Assembly (NCBI RefSeq): GCF_000482485.1
Contig: NZ_KI519436.1
Span: forward strand, 1 to 48,882
Length of the DNA stretch: 48,882 bases
Source: Paucisalibacillus globulus DSM 18846
Lineage (GTDB): Bacteria > Bacillota > Bacilli > Bacillales > Amphibacillaceae
Direction: 5' to 3'
Positions 38,358-47,335 of this stretch are shown here, in pieces; the first letter of the stretch is position 1, and every line of letters starts with the position of its first letter. The notes under the pieces were generated by a model. It saw only the letters and a list, made by a program, of their open reading frames with translations. It was not told the DNA's origin and ran no database searches. Position numbers and translations under genes: made by a program.

Positions 38358-38468
38358 CCCCCCACTTTTTTAAAAAACAAGAAATGTTAGTGGGGGGTAG
38401 GCCATCCGGAAAGGTCCTATTCGTTAAACAACAATCAGCGGGAGTCACTATAACCCCCACTGATTGTT
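38358..38468 (-). promoter_or_regulatory. Two-hairpin structured leader of the DHA2 gene
   Basis: On the minus strand hairpin 1 is AACAATCAG...CTGATTGTT (plus 38430-38468) with an inner GGG/CCC stem. Hairpin 2 is CCCCCCAC...GTGGGGGG (plus 38358-38397) with a TTTTTTAAAAAA loop segment. The 5' arm of hairpin 1 contains AGTGGGGG, complementary to CCCCCACT at the 5' arm of hairpin 2, so the two structures could exclude each other. A plausible minus-strand promoter (TTGATT, 15 nt, TATAAA at about 38,485-38,515) lies upstream. It may be a regulatory RNA or an intergenic repeat family. Confidence 0.55.
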
Positions 38469-38546
38469 GCTACAATTTATAATCACTTTGAAGATTTTAT
38501 ACCATTGGTTCAATAAAATCAATACTTTTGTACATAAAGTTCAAAA

Positions 38547-38591
38547 TTGATATTTCCCTGTAACAAATCTATACTTTTCCTATAGGGAAAA
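38547..38591 (+). promoter_or_regulatory. tetR promoter with adjoining inverted repeat
   Basis: TTGATA (38547-38552), 17 nt, TATACT (38570-38575), overlapped at the end by the inverted repeat TTTTCC-TATAG-GGAAAA (38575-38591). That repeat sits at the expected transcription start and may be the autoregulatory operator. Confidence 0.7.
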
Positions 38592-38606
38592 TTCAAGGAG
38601 GATATT

Positions 38607-39479
38607 ATGAATAAGCGGAAAAGACATGTAGCAGATGTTGCATTTGAACTATTCGTTGAAAAGGGCATCGGTCAAACATCTATTCAAGAAATTATTGAAC
38701 AAGCTAAAATATCAAAGGGTACTTTTTATAATTATTTTTCGACGAAGAATGACTGTATTGCAGAAATTCTGGAGGATATACGATATGATAGAAGTCAGTT
38801 ACGGATAGAAGTGCAAATAGGTAAAGACAAAACCGATCGTCAAGTATTAATTGAACAAATTTCCATTGTAAATCGTATAAATGAAGAACGGAAAATCAGC
38901 GAATTGTTTGAGGCTATTTTAAGTTCAAATGAACCAGACCTTAAAAATTATGTGTTACAACATCGTATATATGAAACCGAATGGGTATCTGAACGGATGG
39001 TTGAAGTTTATGGTGAACATATAAGGCCATATTCCTTCGAACTTTCTATATTATTCCTCGGAATGTTACATTCCCTCACTTTACTTATGCGAGTATCAAA
39101 TAACTTTAGTTCCATTGATAAAGTTGTTGATGTATTGCTTTCTTATGTTGAGAGTATTATTCCAACGATGCTTGATAAAAGAAGTAATCTATTAAACTTT
39201 TCCGAAATTGATTTTCTTCGTTCTAAAATTGAGCAAAAAGTGGTTACATTAGAAGAAATCTTGCATTATGCAAAAGAAATTGAAAAGGAATCAGTATTTA
39301 CAATAGAACAAAAAGACCTATTCGATGCGATTGTGTCAGAACTTAAGAGAGAACGAATTCGTAAAAACGTAGTCCAAGCATTATTGAAGCCATTCAAGGA
39401 ATCTTATGGACAGTCTCCGATGAAATCACAATTAAGTACTATGACTTATTTAGTTTGGTATTATTTAAAATTGATTTAA
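38607..39479 (+). CDS. TetR-family regulator with long C-terminal region
   Basis: A 290-aa regulator, longer than the usual 190-220 aa. The HTH is clear (GIGQTSIQEIIEQAKISKGTFYNYFSTKNDCIAEIL, about residues 20-54). The C-terminal part is helical and without motifs I know; the extra about 80 residues may be an additional ligand or dimerisation module. It has a strong AAGGAGG site. It is divergent from the DHA2 exporter. Confidence 0.9.
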   Translation: MNKRKRHVADVAFELFVEKGIGQTSIQEIIEQAKISKGTFYNYFSTKNDCIAEILEDIRYDRSQLRIEVQIGKDKTDRQVLIEQISIVNRINEERKISELFEAILSSNEPDLKNYVLQHRIYETEWVSERMVEVYGEHIRPYSFELSILFLGMLHSLTLLMRVSNNFSSIDKVVDVLLSYVESIIPTMLDKRSNLLNFSEIDFLRSKIEQKVVTLEEILHYAKEIEKESVFTIEQKDLFDAIVSELKRERIRKNVVQALLKPFKESYGQSPMKSQLSTMTYLVWYYLKLI

Positions 39480-39526
39480 AGTAATGGAGACTTACTCTAT
39501 TCAGTCTGATATTGGGAACTTAAAAG

Positions 39527-39571
39527 AAAGGTTTCCCATAAGTTACTAATACTTATGGGAAACCTTTTCTA
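39527..39571 (+). terminator. Terminator after the long tetR
   Basis: AAAGGTTTCCCATAAGT (39527-39543) pairs perfectly with ACTTATGGGAAACCTTT (39551-39567) and ends in TTTTCT. Confidence 0.9.
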
Positions 39572-39644
39572 GTCTTTGTTATGGCAGGGCATACATTTCA
39601 GTGAATACAAAGGATGTGTTTCTCAGTCCTTCTCTTAAACTTTC

Positions 39645-39671
39645 TGAAACTTTCTATTCCAAAATTCCGTA
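39645..39671 (+). promoter_or_regulatory. Probable SigW (ECF) promoter of the pspA operon
   Basis: TGAAAC (39645-39650), 17 nt, CGTA (39668-39671), very near the SigW consensus TGAAAC-N16-CGTA. The B. subtilis counterpart operon (pspA/ydjF-ydjGHI) is SigW-controlled, so cell-envelope stress induction is expected. Confidence 0.8.
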
Positions 39672-39710
39672 TAAATAGATACTATTAATATAGATGGAGG
39701 CGGGAGTAAA

Positions 39711-40373
39711 ATGAGCATGCTAAAACGAGTACGAGATATCTTAGCGAGCAATATTAACGCGAAAATCGAAAGTACAAAAAATCCGGAAGTGGAAATTAAC
39801 AATTATATAAGGGAAATGGAACGAGACTATAGAGAAATGAAGGGGGAGGTTGAAGCTTCTATTTCTTTAATGAATCGGACAAAACGTAACCTCAATGATT
39901 GTAGGGCAGAAATGAAGAAACTGGAACGATATGCGGTGAAGTCATTAGAGAATGATGACGAGGACAAAGCACGTCACTTTTTGGAAGAAAAATCTAGTTT
40001 AAAACCAAAAGAGCAAGAATATGAAAAGCACTACGAGTTAGCTACAATTAAAGCAGAGCAAATGTCATTAGCGGTGGAAAAACTTTCGCAAGACTTATCC
40101 GTACTTTCTAGTCAACGTGATCGTATTATTGGGAAATTAGCTACTGCCAAGAGTAAACAACAAGTAAATGAGACTGGTTTTTCTCAATCAAACGTTCGTT
40201 TAACTACTTTTGACCAATTAGAGGAGAAAGCAAATAGGGCATTGGCGGAAGCGGAGGCATTAGAACAGTTAAGAAAAGGATTAGATTATGACATAGATAA
40301 GCTAGGTCCACAGTATGATAACAGAGTGGATGTGGAAACAGAAATGGAAAAGCTAAAGGACAAACTAAAATAA
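39711..40373 (+). CDS. pspA: Phage shock protein A / IM30 family (PspA, YdjF)
   Basis: A 220-aa peripheral membrane protein that is predominantly coiled coil. The amphipathic N-terminal helix region (LKRVRDILASNINAKIES) and IREMERDYREMKGEVEAS are family typical. PspA oligomers shield damaged membranes and dissipating proton gradients. It is the first gene of a four-gene unit behind a SigW-type promoter. It could equally be called LiaH-like, but the downstream ydjG-ydjH-ydjI genes favour PspA/YdjF. Confidence 0.93.
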   Translation: MSMLKRVRDILASNINAKIESTKNPEVEINNYIREMERDYREMKGEVEASISLMNRTKRNLNDCRAEMKKLERYAVKSLENDDEDKARHFLEEKSSLKPKEQEYEKHYELATIKAEQMSLAVEKLSQDLSVLSSQRDRIIGKLATAKSKQQVNETGFSQSNVRLTTFDQLEEKANRALAEAEALEQLRKGLDYDIDKLGPQYDNRVDVETEMEKLKDKLK

Positions 40374-40412
40374 CTAGTTGAATAGAAATAAATGTGGACA
40401 GGGGGAAGTGTA

Positions 40413-41441
40413 ATGGTCATTCAATATAAATGCCCTAACTGTGGGGATGATATGGCGTTTGACAGTGAATCTGGCAAGCTTTCTTGTGGAAGTTGTGGAC
40501 GTACAGATAGGATAGAGGATTTTTCTGATGAATTTATTTCCACAAAGTTTTCGGAAGACGAGGCAAAAGAATATGTATGTAATAATTGTGGTGGGTCAGT
40601 TATTACTGATGCCGATACCTCAGCTACATCCTGTAGCTTTTGTGGGGCTGCAGTTGTATTAGCTGATCGCATTTCTGGTATTCATGCACCGGATAAGGTT
40701 ATACCTTTTCAGATTAGCAAGGAAGAAGCTATTCAAGCATTCAAAAAATGGTGTAAAAATGGTAGGCTTACACCAAAGGGATTTATGTCAGCTAATCGTA
40801 TTAAAGGGATTACAGGAATATATGTCCCATTCTGGCTCTATGATTTACATAGTCTTGCAGAGGTCAATGCAAGAGCTACCAAAGTAAGGAATTATACGCA
40901 AGGGGATTATATTTACACGGAGACCAAGCACTATGATGTATATCGTAAAATAGACCTAACCTTTAATAAAGTACCGGTTGATGCTTCTGAGAAGATGGAT
41001 GACGACTTAATGGATAGACTGGAACCATATGACTATGGAAGTTTAAAAGATTTTAAAACTCCTTATTTAGCAGGCTATTTAGCAGAGAAGTATAATTATA
41101 ACAATAAAGACTTGTTTCCTCGAGTGAAGTCAAAAGTAAGTAGCTATATTGATAAATATATTCGTTCTACGATAAGTGGATATTCTTCCGTACAATATAA
41201 GCAAAAACATGTGAATACGAATGAAACAAAAGCATACTATGTTCTTCTTCCGGTATGGATGGTTTATTATGATTATGACAAGCAAGAACACACTTTTGCA
41301 ATGAATGGTGTCAATGGAAAAGTGGTCGGAAAGCCTCCACTAAGCTTGGCGAAAGTATCTGCTTGGTTTGGAAGTATTGCTGCAGCTACTTTCATTGCTG
41401 CTAAGATCGTCACTATTATTGTTGGGGGTGATGTCTGGTGA
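40413..41441 (+). CDS. ydjG: Zinc-ribbon membrane protein YdjG
   Basis: A 342-aa protein with two N-terminal zinc ribbons (CPNC...CGSC and CNNC...CSFC, within the first 80 residues), a large middle domain containing FWLYDLHSLAEVNARATKVRNY and a C-terminal membrane span. I chose ATG 40413 because GGGGGAAG lies just upstream; the ATG at 40392 adds only seven residues. Length and order match B. subtilis YdjG, which together with YdjH recruits PspA to the membrane. It overlaps ydjH through GTGA. Confidence 0.9.
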   Translation: MVIQYKCPNCGDDMAFDSESGKLSCGSCGRTDRIEDFSDEFISTKFSEDEAKEYVCNNCGGSVITDADTSATSCSFCGAAVVLADRISGIHAPDKVIPFQISKEEAIQAFKKWCKNGRLTPKGFMSANRIKGITGIYVPFWLYDLHSLAEVNARATKVRNYTQGDYIYTETKHYDVYRKIDLTFNKVPVDASEKMDDDLMDRLEPYDYGSLKDFKTPYLAGYLAEKYNYNNKDLFPRVKSKVSSYIDKYIRSTISGYSSVQYKQKHVNTNETKAYYVLLPVWMVYYDYDKQEHTFAMNGVNGKVVGKPPLSLAKVSAWFGSIAAATFIAAKIVTIIVGGDVW

Positions 41442-42211
41442 GGAAGCGGGTCTTATTTCTAACTAGTATTTTTTCAGTGGTTCTTATCTTTGGGTTCTTA
41501 ACTTCTGTTTTCGCGGATGAGTCTAAACAACGAGTATATGATTATGCTAATCTATTAACTGATGATGAAATAGCAAAGTTAGAGAATTTAGCCCTTAAGC
41601 ATGGTAAAGAACATGAAATGGATTTTATTATTGTTACCACACCGGATGCTGATGGGAAATCTACTAAGAAGTATGTTCAAGATTTTTATGATGATATGGC
41701 ATTTGGTTTTGATAAGCCACATGGTAATACGGTACTCTTGGGTATGGATATGAATGAGAGATATGTTTATATAGCTGGTTTTTATAAAGGTGAAAAATAC
41801 ATTGATGATCAAAGAATAGATTTAATTGTTGATAAAATTACACCTAACTTATCGAACGAAAATTACTATGATGCATTCGTCCAATACATTGAAACAGGTT
41901 CAGAATATATGGGATATATGCCTGGGATTAACCCAGAGAGCTTTCTATTAAAGACTTGGTTCCATCTGTTATTAGCAATAGGGGTAGCTGGTGTAATAGT
42001 AGGATCCATGGCTTACAACTCTGGCGGAAAGGTTACTGTAAATGAACGAACATATACAGGGAACTTTCAAGTGGTTGGACGTAAGGATACGTATTTAACA
42101 ACCAATGTAACTAAGCGTAGAAGGCCTCAAAACAATAGCAGTGGAGGCGGCGGTGGAGGTGGAACCACAAGTGGTGGACACTCTCATAGCGGTGGAGGGG
42201 GAAGGTTCTAA
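41438..42211 (+). CDS. ydjH: TPM-domain membrane protein YdjH
   Basis: A 257-aa protein starting at GTG. It has a signal peptide or first span (residues 3-26, cleavage possible after VFA), then an extracytoplasmic TPM domain (VYDYANLLTDDEIAKLENLA, VTTPDADGKSTKKYVQDFYDD, IDLIVDKITPNLS), a second span near residues 170-190, and a Gly/Ser/His tail ending GGGGRF. This is the architecture of B. subtilis YdjH. It works with YdjG in PspA recruitment. The Gly-rich tail is common in TPM proteins. Confidence 0.92.
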   Translation: MRKRVLFLTSIFSVVLIFGFLTSVFADESKQRVYDYANLLTDDEIAKLENLALKHGKEHEMDFIIVTTPDADGKSTKKYVQDFYDDMAFGFDKPHGNTVLLGMDMNERYVYIAGFYKGEKYIDDQRIDLIVDKITPNLSNENYYDAFVQYIETGSEYMGYMPGINPESFLLKTWFHLLLAIGVAGVIVGSMAYNSGGKVTVNERTYTGNFQVVGRKDTYLTTNVTKRRRPQNNSSGGGGGGGTTSGGHSHSGGGGRF

Positions 42212-42288
42212 ATGACCCCGTCATTATAAATGGAAGAGTATAGAAGTTTAGAACACACATCGATATAACAAAGGAGAGGAAGTTTTAT

Positions 42289-43293
42289 ATGTCTTTTTTT
42301 AGAAATCAATTTGCTGATGTCATTGAATGGGAAGAGTTTCGCGATGATATGATATTTTGGAAGTGGAGTAATAAAGAAATTAAAAAGGGAAGTAGACTAA
42401 TTATTCGTCAGGGGCAAGATGCCCTGTTCCTTTATAATGGAAAAGTTGAAGGTGTTTTTAAGGATGAAGGTGATTATAATATTGAATCTGAAATCATTCC
42501 TTTCTTATCTACACTAAAAGGGTTTAAGTTCGGATTTAATAGTGGACTTCGAGTAGAAGTGATTTTTATTAATACGAAGAAATTTAATGTGAAATGGGGT
42601 ACTAGAAATTCCATTAATATACCAACGCCAACACTACCTGGTGGTCTGCCAATAAGGGCGAATGGTACCTTTGATTTTCAAGTAAATGATTATATTGCAC
42701 TAATAGATAATATTGCGGGTGTCAGAGACCGTTACCTAGTGGATGATGTTAAAATCCGCATCACCTCAATATTAGACCAACTATTAATGAAGTGGATTAC
42801 TAGAGAAGGAAAAGATATTTTTAATTTACAAATGAATAGTTTAGAAATATCCAGAGGGATCAGGGAAGACCTGGATATGGAAATTCATGACACGGGAATG
42901 ACGATCACTGGATTTAGTGTGGGAAGCTTTAATTATCCGAAACAAGTTCAAGATATGATAGATAAAAGTGCTTCCCATGGAATGGTTGGAGATGTTTCTA
43001 AGTACCAGCAAATTTCCGTTACAGACGCAATGGCTTCTGGTAAGCTACAAGGATCTGGTACAGCGAGTGATATGGCTGGGATGATGATGGGAATGACAAT
43101 GGCTAATAAGATGATGGACAATATGAATCAGTCAGGTTCCCAAAATCAGAATCAGCAGCAAAACCAGAATCAGGTACCACAATCTAATCAACCATCAAAT
43201 GGTTCTAGTAATGTTCCGAATTTCTGTCCAAATTGTGGTCAAAAGACTGCTGGAGCAAATTTCTGCTCAAATTGTGGGCAGAAATTAGTCTGA
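42289..43293 (+). CDS. ydjI: SPFH-domain protein YdjI with C-terminal zinc ribbon
   Basis: A 334-aa protein. The SPFH/virion-core-like domain spans about residues 30-230 (QGQDALFLYNGKVEGVF, FQVNDYIALIDNIAG). Then comes a Met-rich stretch (MAGMMMGMTMANKMM), an Asn/Gln/Ser linker and a terminal zinc ribbon (FCPNCGQKTAGANFCSNCGQKL). It matches B. subtilis YdjI, the fourth member of the pspA operon, thought to organise membrane microdomains. Its stop is followed by a terminator at 43404. Confidence 0.92.
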   Translation: MSFFRNQFADVIEWEEFRDDMIFWKWSNKEIKKGSRLIIRQGQDALFLYNGKVEGVFKDEGDYNIESEIIPFLSTLKGFKFGFNSGLRVEVIFINTKKFNVKWGTRNSINIPTPTLPGGLPIRANGTFDFQVNDYIALIDNIAGVRDRYLVDDVKIRITSILDQLLMKWITREGKDIFNLQMNSLEISRGIREDLDMEIHDTGMTITGFSVGSFNYPKQVQDMIDKSASHGMVGDVSKYQQISVTDAMASGKLQGSGTASDMAGMMMGMTMANKMMDNMNQSGSQNQNQQQNQNQVPQSNQPSNGSSNVPNFCPNCGQKTAGANFCSNCGQKLV

Positions 43294-43403
43294 GAAATAT
43301 AAGAAAACTATATTTTAGTGTATGGGTATCTTCATTATTTGGTTGTAAACATTACGTGGTATCTTTGGAGTACTTTAATTCTAAAGTACTTTCCAAATAT
43401 GTG

Positions 43404-43431
43404 AAAAAGGCGCTTCTGGAAGCGCCTTTTT
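43404..43431. terminator. Bidirectional terminator, ydjI / small minus-strand gene
   Basis: AAAAAGGCGCTTC-TGGA-(G)AAGCGCCTTTTT with A- and T-runs on both sides. It ends ydjI and, on the other strand, the 45-aa gene. Confidence 0.88.
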
Positions 43432-43451
43432 GGTGTAATATAGTAAGGAAA

Positions 43452-43589
43452 TTAGTTAGCTTGACGGGAATATTGATTATGAGTACCTTTAATTCTATTT
43501 TTCCCACAACCACACCCAGCAGTTGCTCTTTTCGCCACGATTTTTCTTGTTTGAGAATTAACTTTGACGATCGGTCTCGCTTTCAACAT
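43452..43589 (-). CDS. 45-aa basic protein with TAGCGCGKN motif
   Basis: A short ORF with an excellent ribosome site (AAAGGAGTG, 4 nt before ATG 43589). The product is Lys/Arg rich (MLKARPIVKVNSQTRKI...) and contains a Cys pair as AGCGCG near the centre, then an Asn/Gln-rich tail. I do not recognise a family. A Cys-rich, basic small protein next to spore-surface polysaccharide genes could be a spore protein, but this is only context. It lies on the opposite strand to ydjI, sharing its terminator. Confidence 0.72.
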   Translation of the reverse strand: MLKARPIVKVNSQTRKIVAKRATAGCGCGKNRIKGTHNQYSRQAN

Positions 43590-43622
43590 CAAACACTCCT
43601 TTAGAAATAAATATAATAATCT

Positions 43623-44957
43623 CTACAGATTAATCACTTGGATATTCTTCGAAAACTTATGTTTCCATACTAGCCCTTTAATATCTATAATCATTCCTTC
43701 TTCTTTTCTCAAGAGCTTTTGAAAATCAACTTCCTTCTTGCTTCGATATTCTTGATGAGGAACTGCAAGAATTACAATGTCTAAATCCTTTAATTGGTCC
43801 CATTCAACATGCTTAAGATTATCTTGTTCGGGTATTACTTTTTGATTTAGATACGGATCATGAGTGTAAACATCAAAACCATACTCTGCTAATTTGAAGG
43901 CGACTTCCATTGACTTTGAGTTCCGTATATCTGGGACATTTTCTTTAAAAGTTAGCCCTAGTACGCCAACTTTAATCTGGCTAGGCTTTAGTTGTTGTTC
44001 TTTCACATGCTCAAGTGCAATATCGGTTACAACATCAGTCATACTTTCATTTATCTGTCGTGCTAATTCAAGAAACTTTGGTTTATACCCTTTGAGCGCC
44101 GATTGATATATAAAATAATAGGGGTCAACTCCTATACAATGTCCGCCCACTAAGCCTGGATTGAATGGTATAAAGTTCCACTTAGTCTTAGCTGCATCAA
44201 GGACTTCTTGCGTGTTAATACCCATTTGTCTAAATATCAAGGACAATTCATTCATATAAGCTATATTAATGTCCCTTTGCGTATTTTCAACTAGTTTAGT
44301 AGCCTCTGCAACTTTAATAGAACTAGCTTGATATACCTCTGCATCGATAACGTTTTGATAAAGAAGATATATTTTTTCAAGAGTAACATTATCTTGGGCA
44401 GCTACAATTTTAGCTGTATTGGAAAATGTATGAGTTCTGTCACCAGGATTAATTCTCTCCGGTGAATACCCAATAAAGAATTCTTGCCCACATTTTAGGT
44501 TAGAACTTTTTTCAAGTATTGGGATACAGACTTCTTCTGTTGCCCCAGGATAAACAGTGGATTCATAGATAACAATTGTTCCTGATTTCATATACTTACC
44601 AATGGTAGTAGAGGCATTGGTAAGAAAAGAAAGGTCAGGATCTTTGCATGTATTTAATGGAGTTGGAACAGTTACGATAATTACATCACATGAACTTAGT
44701 TGTTCTTCATTTATGGTAAAATCTATGGAAGATTCCACTAATGCCTCGCTAGGTACTTCCCTAGTTTCATCTATATGATTTTGGAGGGAGTATACTCTAT
44801 CCTGATTTACATCATAACCGATTACTGTATATTTTTGAGAGAATGCTAAAGCAACTGGCAGTCCAACGTAACCCAAACCAACTACCCCAATAATTGGTAG
44901 ATCCTTCTTGGAGATACCATCCATTTCTTCGTAAGTTCTTGCTATCCTAGTTTTCAT
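43623..44957 (-). CDS. UDP-N-acetylglucosamine 6-dehydrogenase type (WbpA/TviB family)
   Basis: A 444-aa NAD-dependent nucleotide-sugar dehydrogenase that oxidises C6 of UDP-GlcNAc (or a relative) to the uronic acid. Seen: Rossmann motif VGLGYVGLPVA, VPTPLN, the ESTVYPGATEE segment, and the catalytic Cys in GLVGGHCIGVDPYY, followed by GLTFKENVPDIRNSKS. The TviB/WbpA grouping rests on these motifs plus the neighbours, which supply the next three enzymes of that pathway. It is divergent from the aminotransferase gene. UDP-ManNAc dehydrogenase is the alternative. Confidence 0.88.
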   Translation of the reverse strand: MKTRIARTYEEMDGISKKDLPIIGVVGLGYVGLPVALAFSQKYTVIGYDVNQDRVYSLQNHIDETREVPSEALVESSIDFTINEEQLSSCDVIIVTVPTPLNTCKDPDLSFLTNASTTIGKYMKSGTIVIYESTVYPGATEEVCIPILEKSSNLKCGQEFFIGYSPERINPGDRTHTFSNTAKIVAAQDNVTLEKIYLLYQNVIDAEVYQASSIKVAEATKLVENTQRDINIAYMNELSLIFRQMGINTQEVLDAAKTKWNFIPFNPGLVGGHCIGVDPYYFIYQSALKGYKPKFLELARQINESMTDVVTDIALEHVKEQQLKPSQIKVGVLGLTFKENVPDIRNSKSMEVAFKLAEYGFDVYTHDPYLNQKVIPEQDNLKHVEWDQLKDLDIVILAVPHQEYRSKKEVDFQKLLRKEEGMIIDIKGLVWKHKFSKNIQVINL

Positions 44958-45155
44958 ATTAACTATCCCTTCTAATAATTGAGAGCTAATATTTTATATG
45001 AAATCAGTTCATAGATTGTTCCGACCTAGTGTTAAAAAAGGCAATATTACTAGGACATATGTTGAAATCGCATATTTTGGACATTGTGCCGTTCCTCTAG
45101 ATTTATCGTATCAATACATATATAAGGATATAAATCTTGTTAAAGGAGAGAAAAC

Positions 45156-46262
45156 ATGATTCCATTAATTGATCTTACAAAGCAATACGGGGGAATCCAG
45201 AAGGAAATAATAGAAGCAATTCAAGACGTACTAACGGGTGGTCAATATATACTAGGTCCAAAAGTAAAAGAATTGGAAGAAAAAATCTCAGAGCGGCTGG
45301 GAGTTAGACATGCCATTGCTGTTGGAAATGGTACGGATGCTCTCGTACTTACCTTGGATGCTTATGGTATTGGAAGTGGTGATGAGGTTATCACCACACC
45401 CTTTACATTCTTTGCAACAGCCGAAGCTATTTCAAAAGTTGGGGCGACCCCAGTCTTCGTAGATATTGACCCTGATACATTTCATATGGATCCAAGTAAG
45501 CTAGCTGATAAGCTTTCTACACGAACGAAAGCAATTCTACCAGTTCATATTTTTGGGCAACCTGCTAGTATGGATACGATCCTAGCATTTGCCGCAGAAC
45601 ATGATTTGCTGGTGATTGAAGATGCATGTCAAGCATTTGGAGCTACTTTTATGGAAACAGAAGTTGGGAGTATTGGAGACGCTGCCTGTTTTTCTTTTTT
45701 TCCAACTAAAAATCTTGGCACTATTGGTGATGGAGGGTTAATTACCACATCAGATGATAGATTAGCAGAATCACTTCGCAAATTACGGGTCCATGGTAGC
45801 CAAGAGAAGTATTTCCATCAACAAATAGGGTACAATAGCAGACTTGATGAAATACATGCTGCGATTTTATTAATTTGTTTAAGAGAAATTGATACATGGA
45901 ATGAACAGAGAATTTCAATTGCTAATTATTACTTTGCTAAATTAAATCATGTTAAACATATTGAACTACCGGTAGTTATGTCTAATCGTTCCCATGTATT
46001 CCACTTATTTTGTATAAAGTCTTCTAGAAGGAAAGAAATAATTTCTGCACTTAAACAAGCAGATATCCAAACAGGAATTTATTATCCACAATGCTTACAC
46101 CTTCAGGAAGTATACCGAGAATTAGGATATGATGACGGTGATTTTCCTGTCGCAGAGATGGCAGCCAGTCAATTGTTTGCAATTCCGATGCATCCTTTTT
46201 TATCAAGGGAAGATCAAGACAGGGTCATTGATGTTATTCAAAAAGTAAGTGAAAGGTTATGA
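45156..46262 (+). CDS. DegT/DnrJ/EryC1 PLP aminotransferase (WbpE-like)
   Basis: A 368-aa sugar aminotransferase. The PLP lysine is Lys185 in FFPTKNLGTIGDGG. Other family segments are IPLIDLTKQY at the start, AVGNGTDALVLTL and VIEDACQAFGA. In the Wbp pathway it aminates the 3-keto uronic acid to give UDP-GlcNAc(3NH2)A. AAAGGAGAG precedes the ATG, and the next gene overlaps by 4 nt. The sugar substrate is inferred from the neighbouring dehydrogenases and acyltransferase. Confidence 0.9.
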   Translation: MIPLIDLTKQYGGIQKEIIEAIQDVLTGGQYILGPKVKELEEKISERLGVRHAIAVGNGTDALVLTLDAYGIGSGDEVITTPFTFFATAEAISKVGATPVFVDIDPDTFHMDPSKLADKLSTRTKAILPVHIFGQPASMDTILAFAAEHDLLVIEDACQAFGATFMETEVGSIGDAACFSFFPTKNLGTIGDGGLITTSDDRLAESLRKLRVHGSQEKYFHQQIGYNSRLDEIHAAILLICLREIDTWNEQRISIANYYFAKLNHVKHIELPVVMSNRSHVFHLFCIKSSRRKEIISALKQADIQTGIYYPQCLHLQEVYRELGYDDGDFPVAEMAASQLFAIPMHPFLSREDQDRVIDVIQKVSERL

Positions 46263-47335
46263 CAATTTCAATTGGTCTTATCGGATGTGGATATATAGCA
46301 AATAAGCATTTGAAAACTATTTCCCAGCTTGATGAATTGGAATTGACAGCTGTTAGTGATATTGATTCGGGAAAAATGGATGAAGCAATTCTGACTTATC
46401 AGCAATTATCTAACAAGGAAAATAGTATAAAAATGCATTCAAATTTTCATGATATATTAACAGACAAGGAAATAGACATTGTAGTGATTGCAACGATTTC
46501 AAGTCTTCATGCCAATATGGCTGTTGAAGCATTATTACACAATAAACATGTTATTTTGGAGAAACCACTTGCTCTTTCCATTTCTGATGCTCAGAAAATA
46601 CTGCAAGTAGCAAGGGAACAAGAAAAATACATTTTAGTTTGCCATCAGCTACGCTACCGACCGGTCTTTAGGAAAATAAAGAATATAATTGAGGACGGTT
46701 CTTTAGGCGAGCTTTATCTTGGTGTTGCGTCTATGCGCATTCATCGCCCAAATAGCTATTATAAGGAATCTAATTGGAAAGGCTCTTGGGAAAAAGATGG
46801 AGGAATGTTATTAAATCAAGGGATTCATTTAATTGATTTGTTGGTTTGGTTAATGGGAGACGTACAAATGGTCTTTGGTGATATTGTTAATAAGTCTAAA
46901 GTAAAAGAGACGGAGGATATAGCTTCGGGTATCCTGATATTTAGTAATCAAGCAAGAGGCATTATTGAGGCCAATACCATGACACAACCTGAGAACCTTG
47001 GTTACTATTTATCTATTTTTGGGGAGAAAGGAACGATTTCTATTGGTGGGTCAAACTTTAATAAGATAGAACGTTGTTACACTGCAAGCCCATCTAATAA
47101 AAATGAAGTCTTAACTGTGTTGGATGACCATAATGAACATATGTATATGTACCAAAATTTTATTAACGTAGTAAATAATAAGGAAAAATTGTTATTAATA
47201 GACATGAATGACGCACTTCAGTCCTTAATGACTATATTTGGAATATATGAATCTTCTATATTAAATGAACCAGTTAATCTCCCCTTAGACTCTTTCACGA
47301 CGAAAGACATGAATGGGAAAGGGGGAAGGATATGA
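46259..47335 (+). CDS. Gfo/Idh/MocA oxidoreductase (WbpB-like)
   Basis: A 358-aa NAD(P)-dependent dehydrogenase. The Rossmann motif is GLIGCGYIANKHLKTI and the catalytic HVILEKPLALS segment contains the conserved EKP Lys; GGMLLNQGIHLIDLLVWLMG is also standard. In the WbpABED scheme it oxidises C3 of UDP-GlcNAc-uronic acid before amination. It overlaps the genes on both sides by ATGA junctions, so the three are one translationally coupled unit. Confidence 0.9.
   Translation: MTISIGLIGCGYIANKHLKTISQLDELELTAVSDIDSGKMDEAILTYQQLSNKENSIKMHSNFHDILTDKEIDIVVIATISSLHANMAVEALLHNKHVILEKPLALSISDAQKILQVAREQEKYILVCHQLRYRPVFRKIKNIIEDGSLGELYLGVASMRIHRPNSYYKESNWKGSWEKDGGMLLNQGIHLIDLLVWLMGDVQMVFGDIVNKSKVKETEDIASGILIFSNQARGIIEANTMTQPENLGYYLSIFGEKGTISIGGSNFNKIERCYTASPSNKNEVLTVLDDHNEHMYMYQNFINVVNNKEKLLLIDMNDALQSLMTIFGIYESSILNEPVNLPLDSFTTKDMNGKGGRI

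Noticed and set aside
43233-43604. Plus-strand reading frame overlapping the ydjI end
   Set aside because: It has no ribosome site, crosses a strong terminator and runs antisense to the 45-aa gene.
44958-45155. SigK/SigE promoters between the divergent sugar genes
   Set aside because: Several CATA-containing strings such as CATATATAA occur, but none fits CATANNNTA fully with a -35 at good spacing, so I did not list one.
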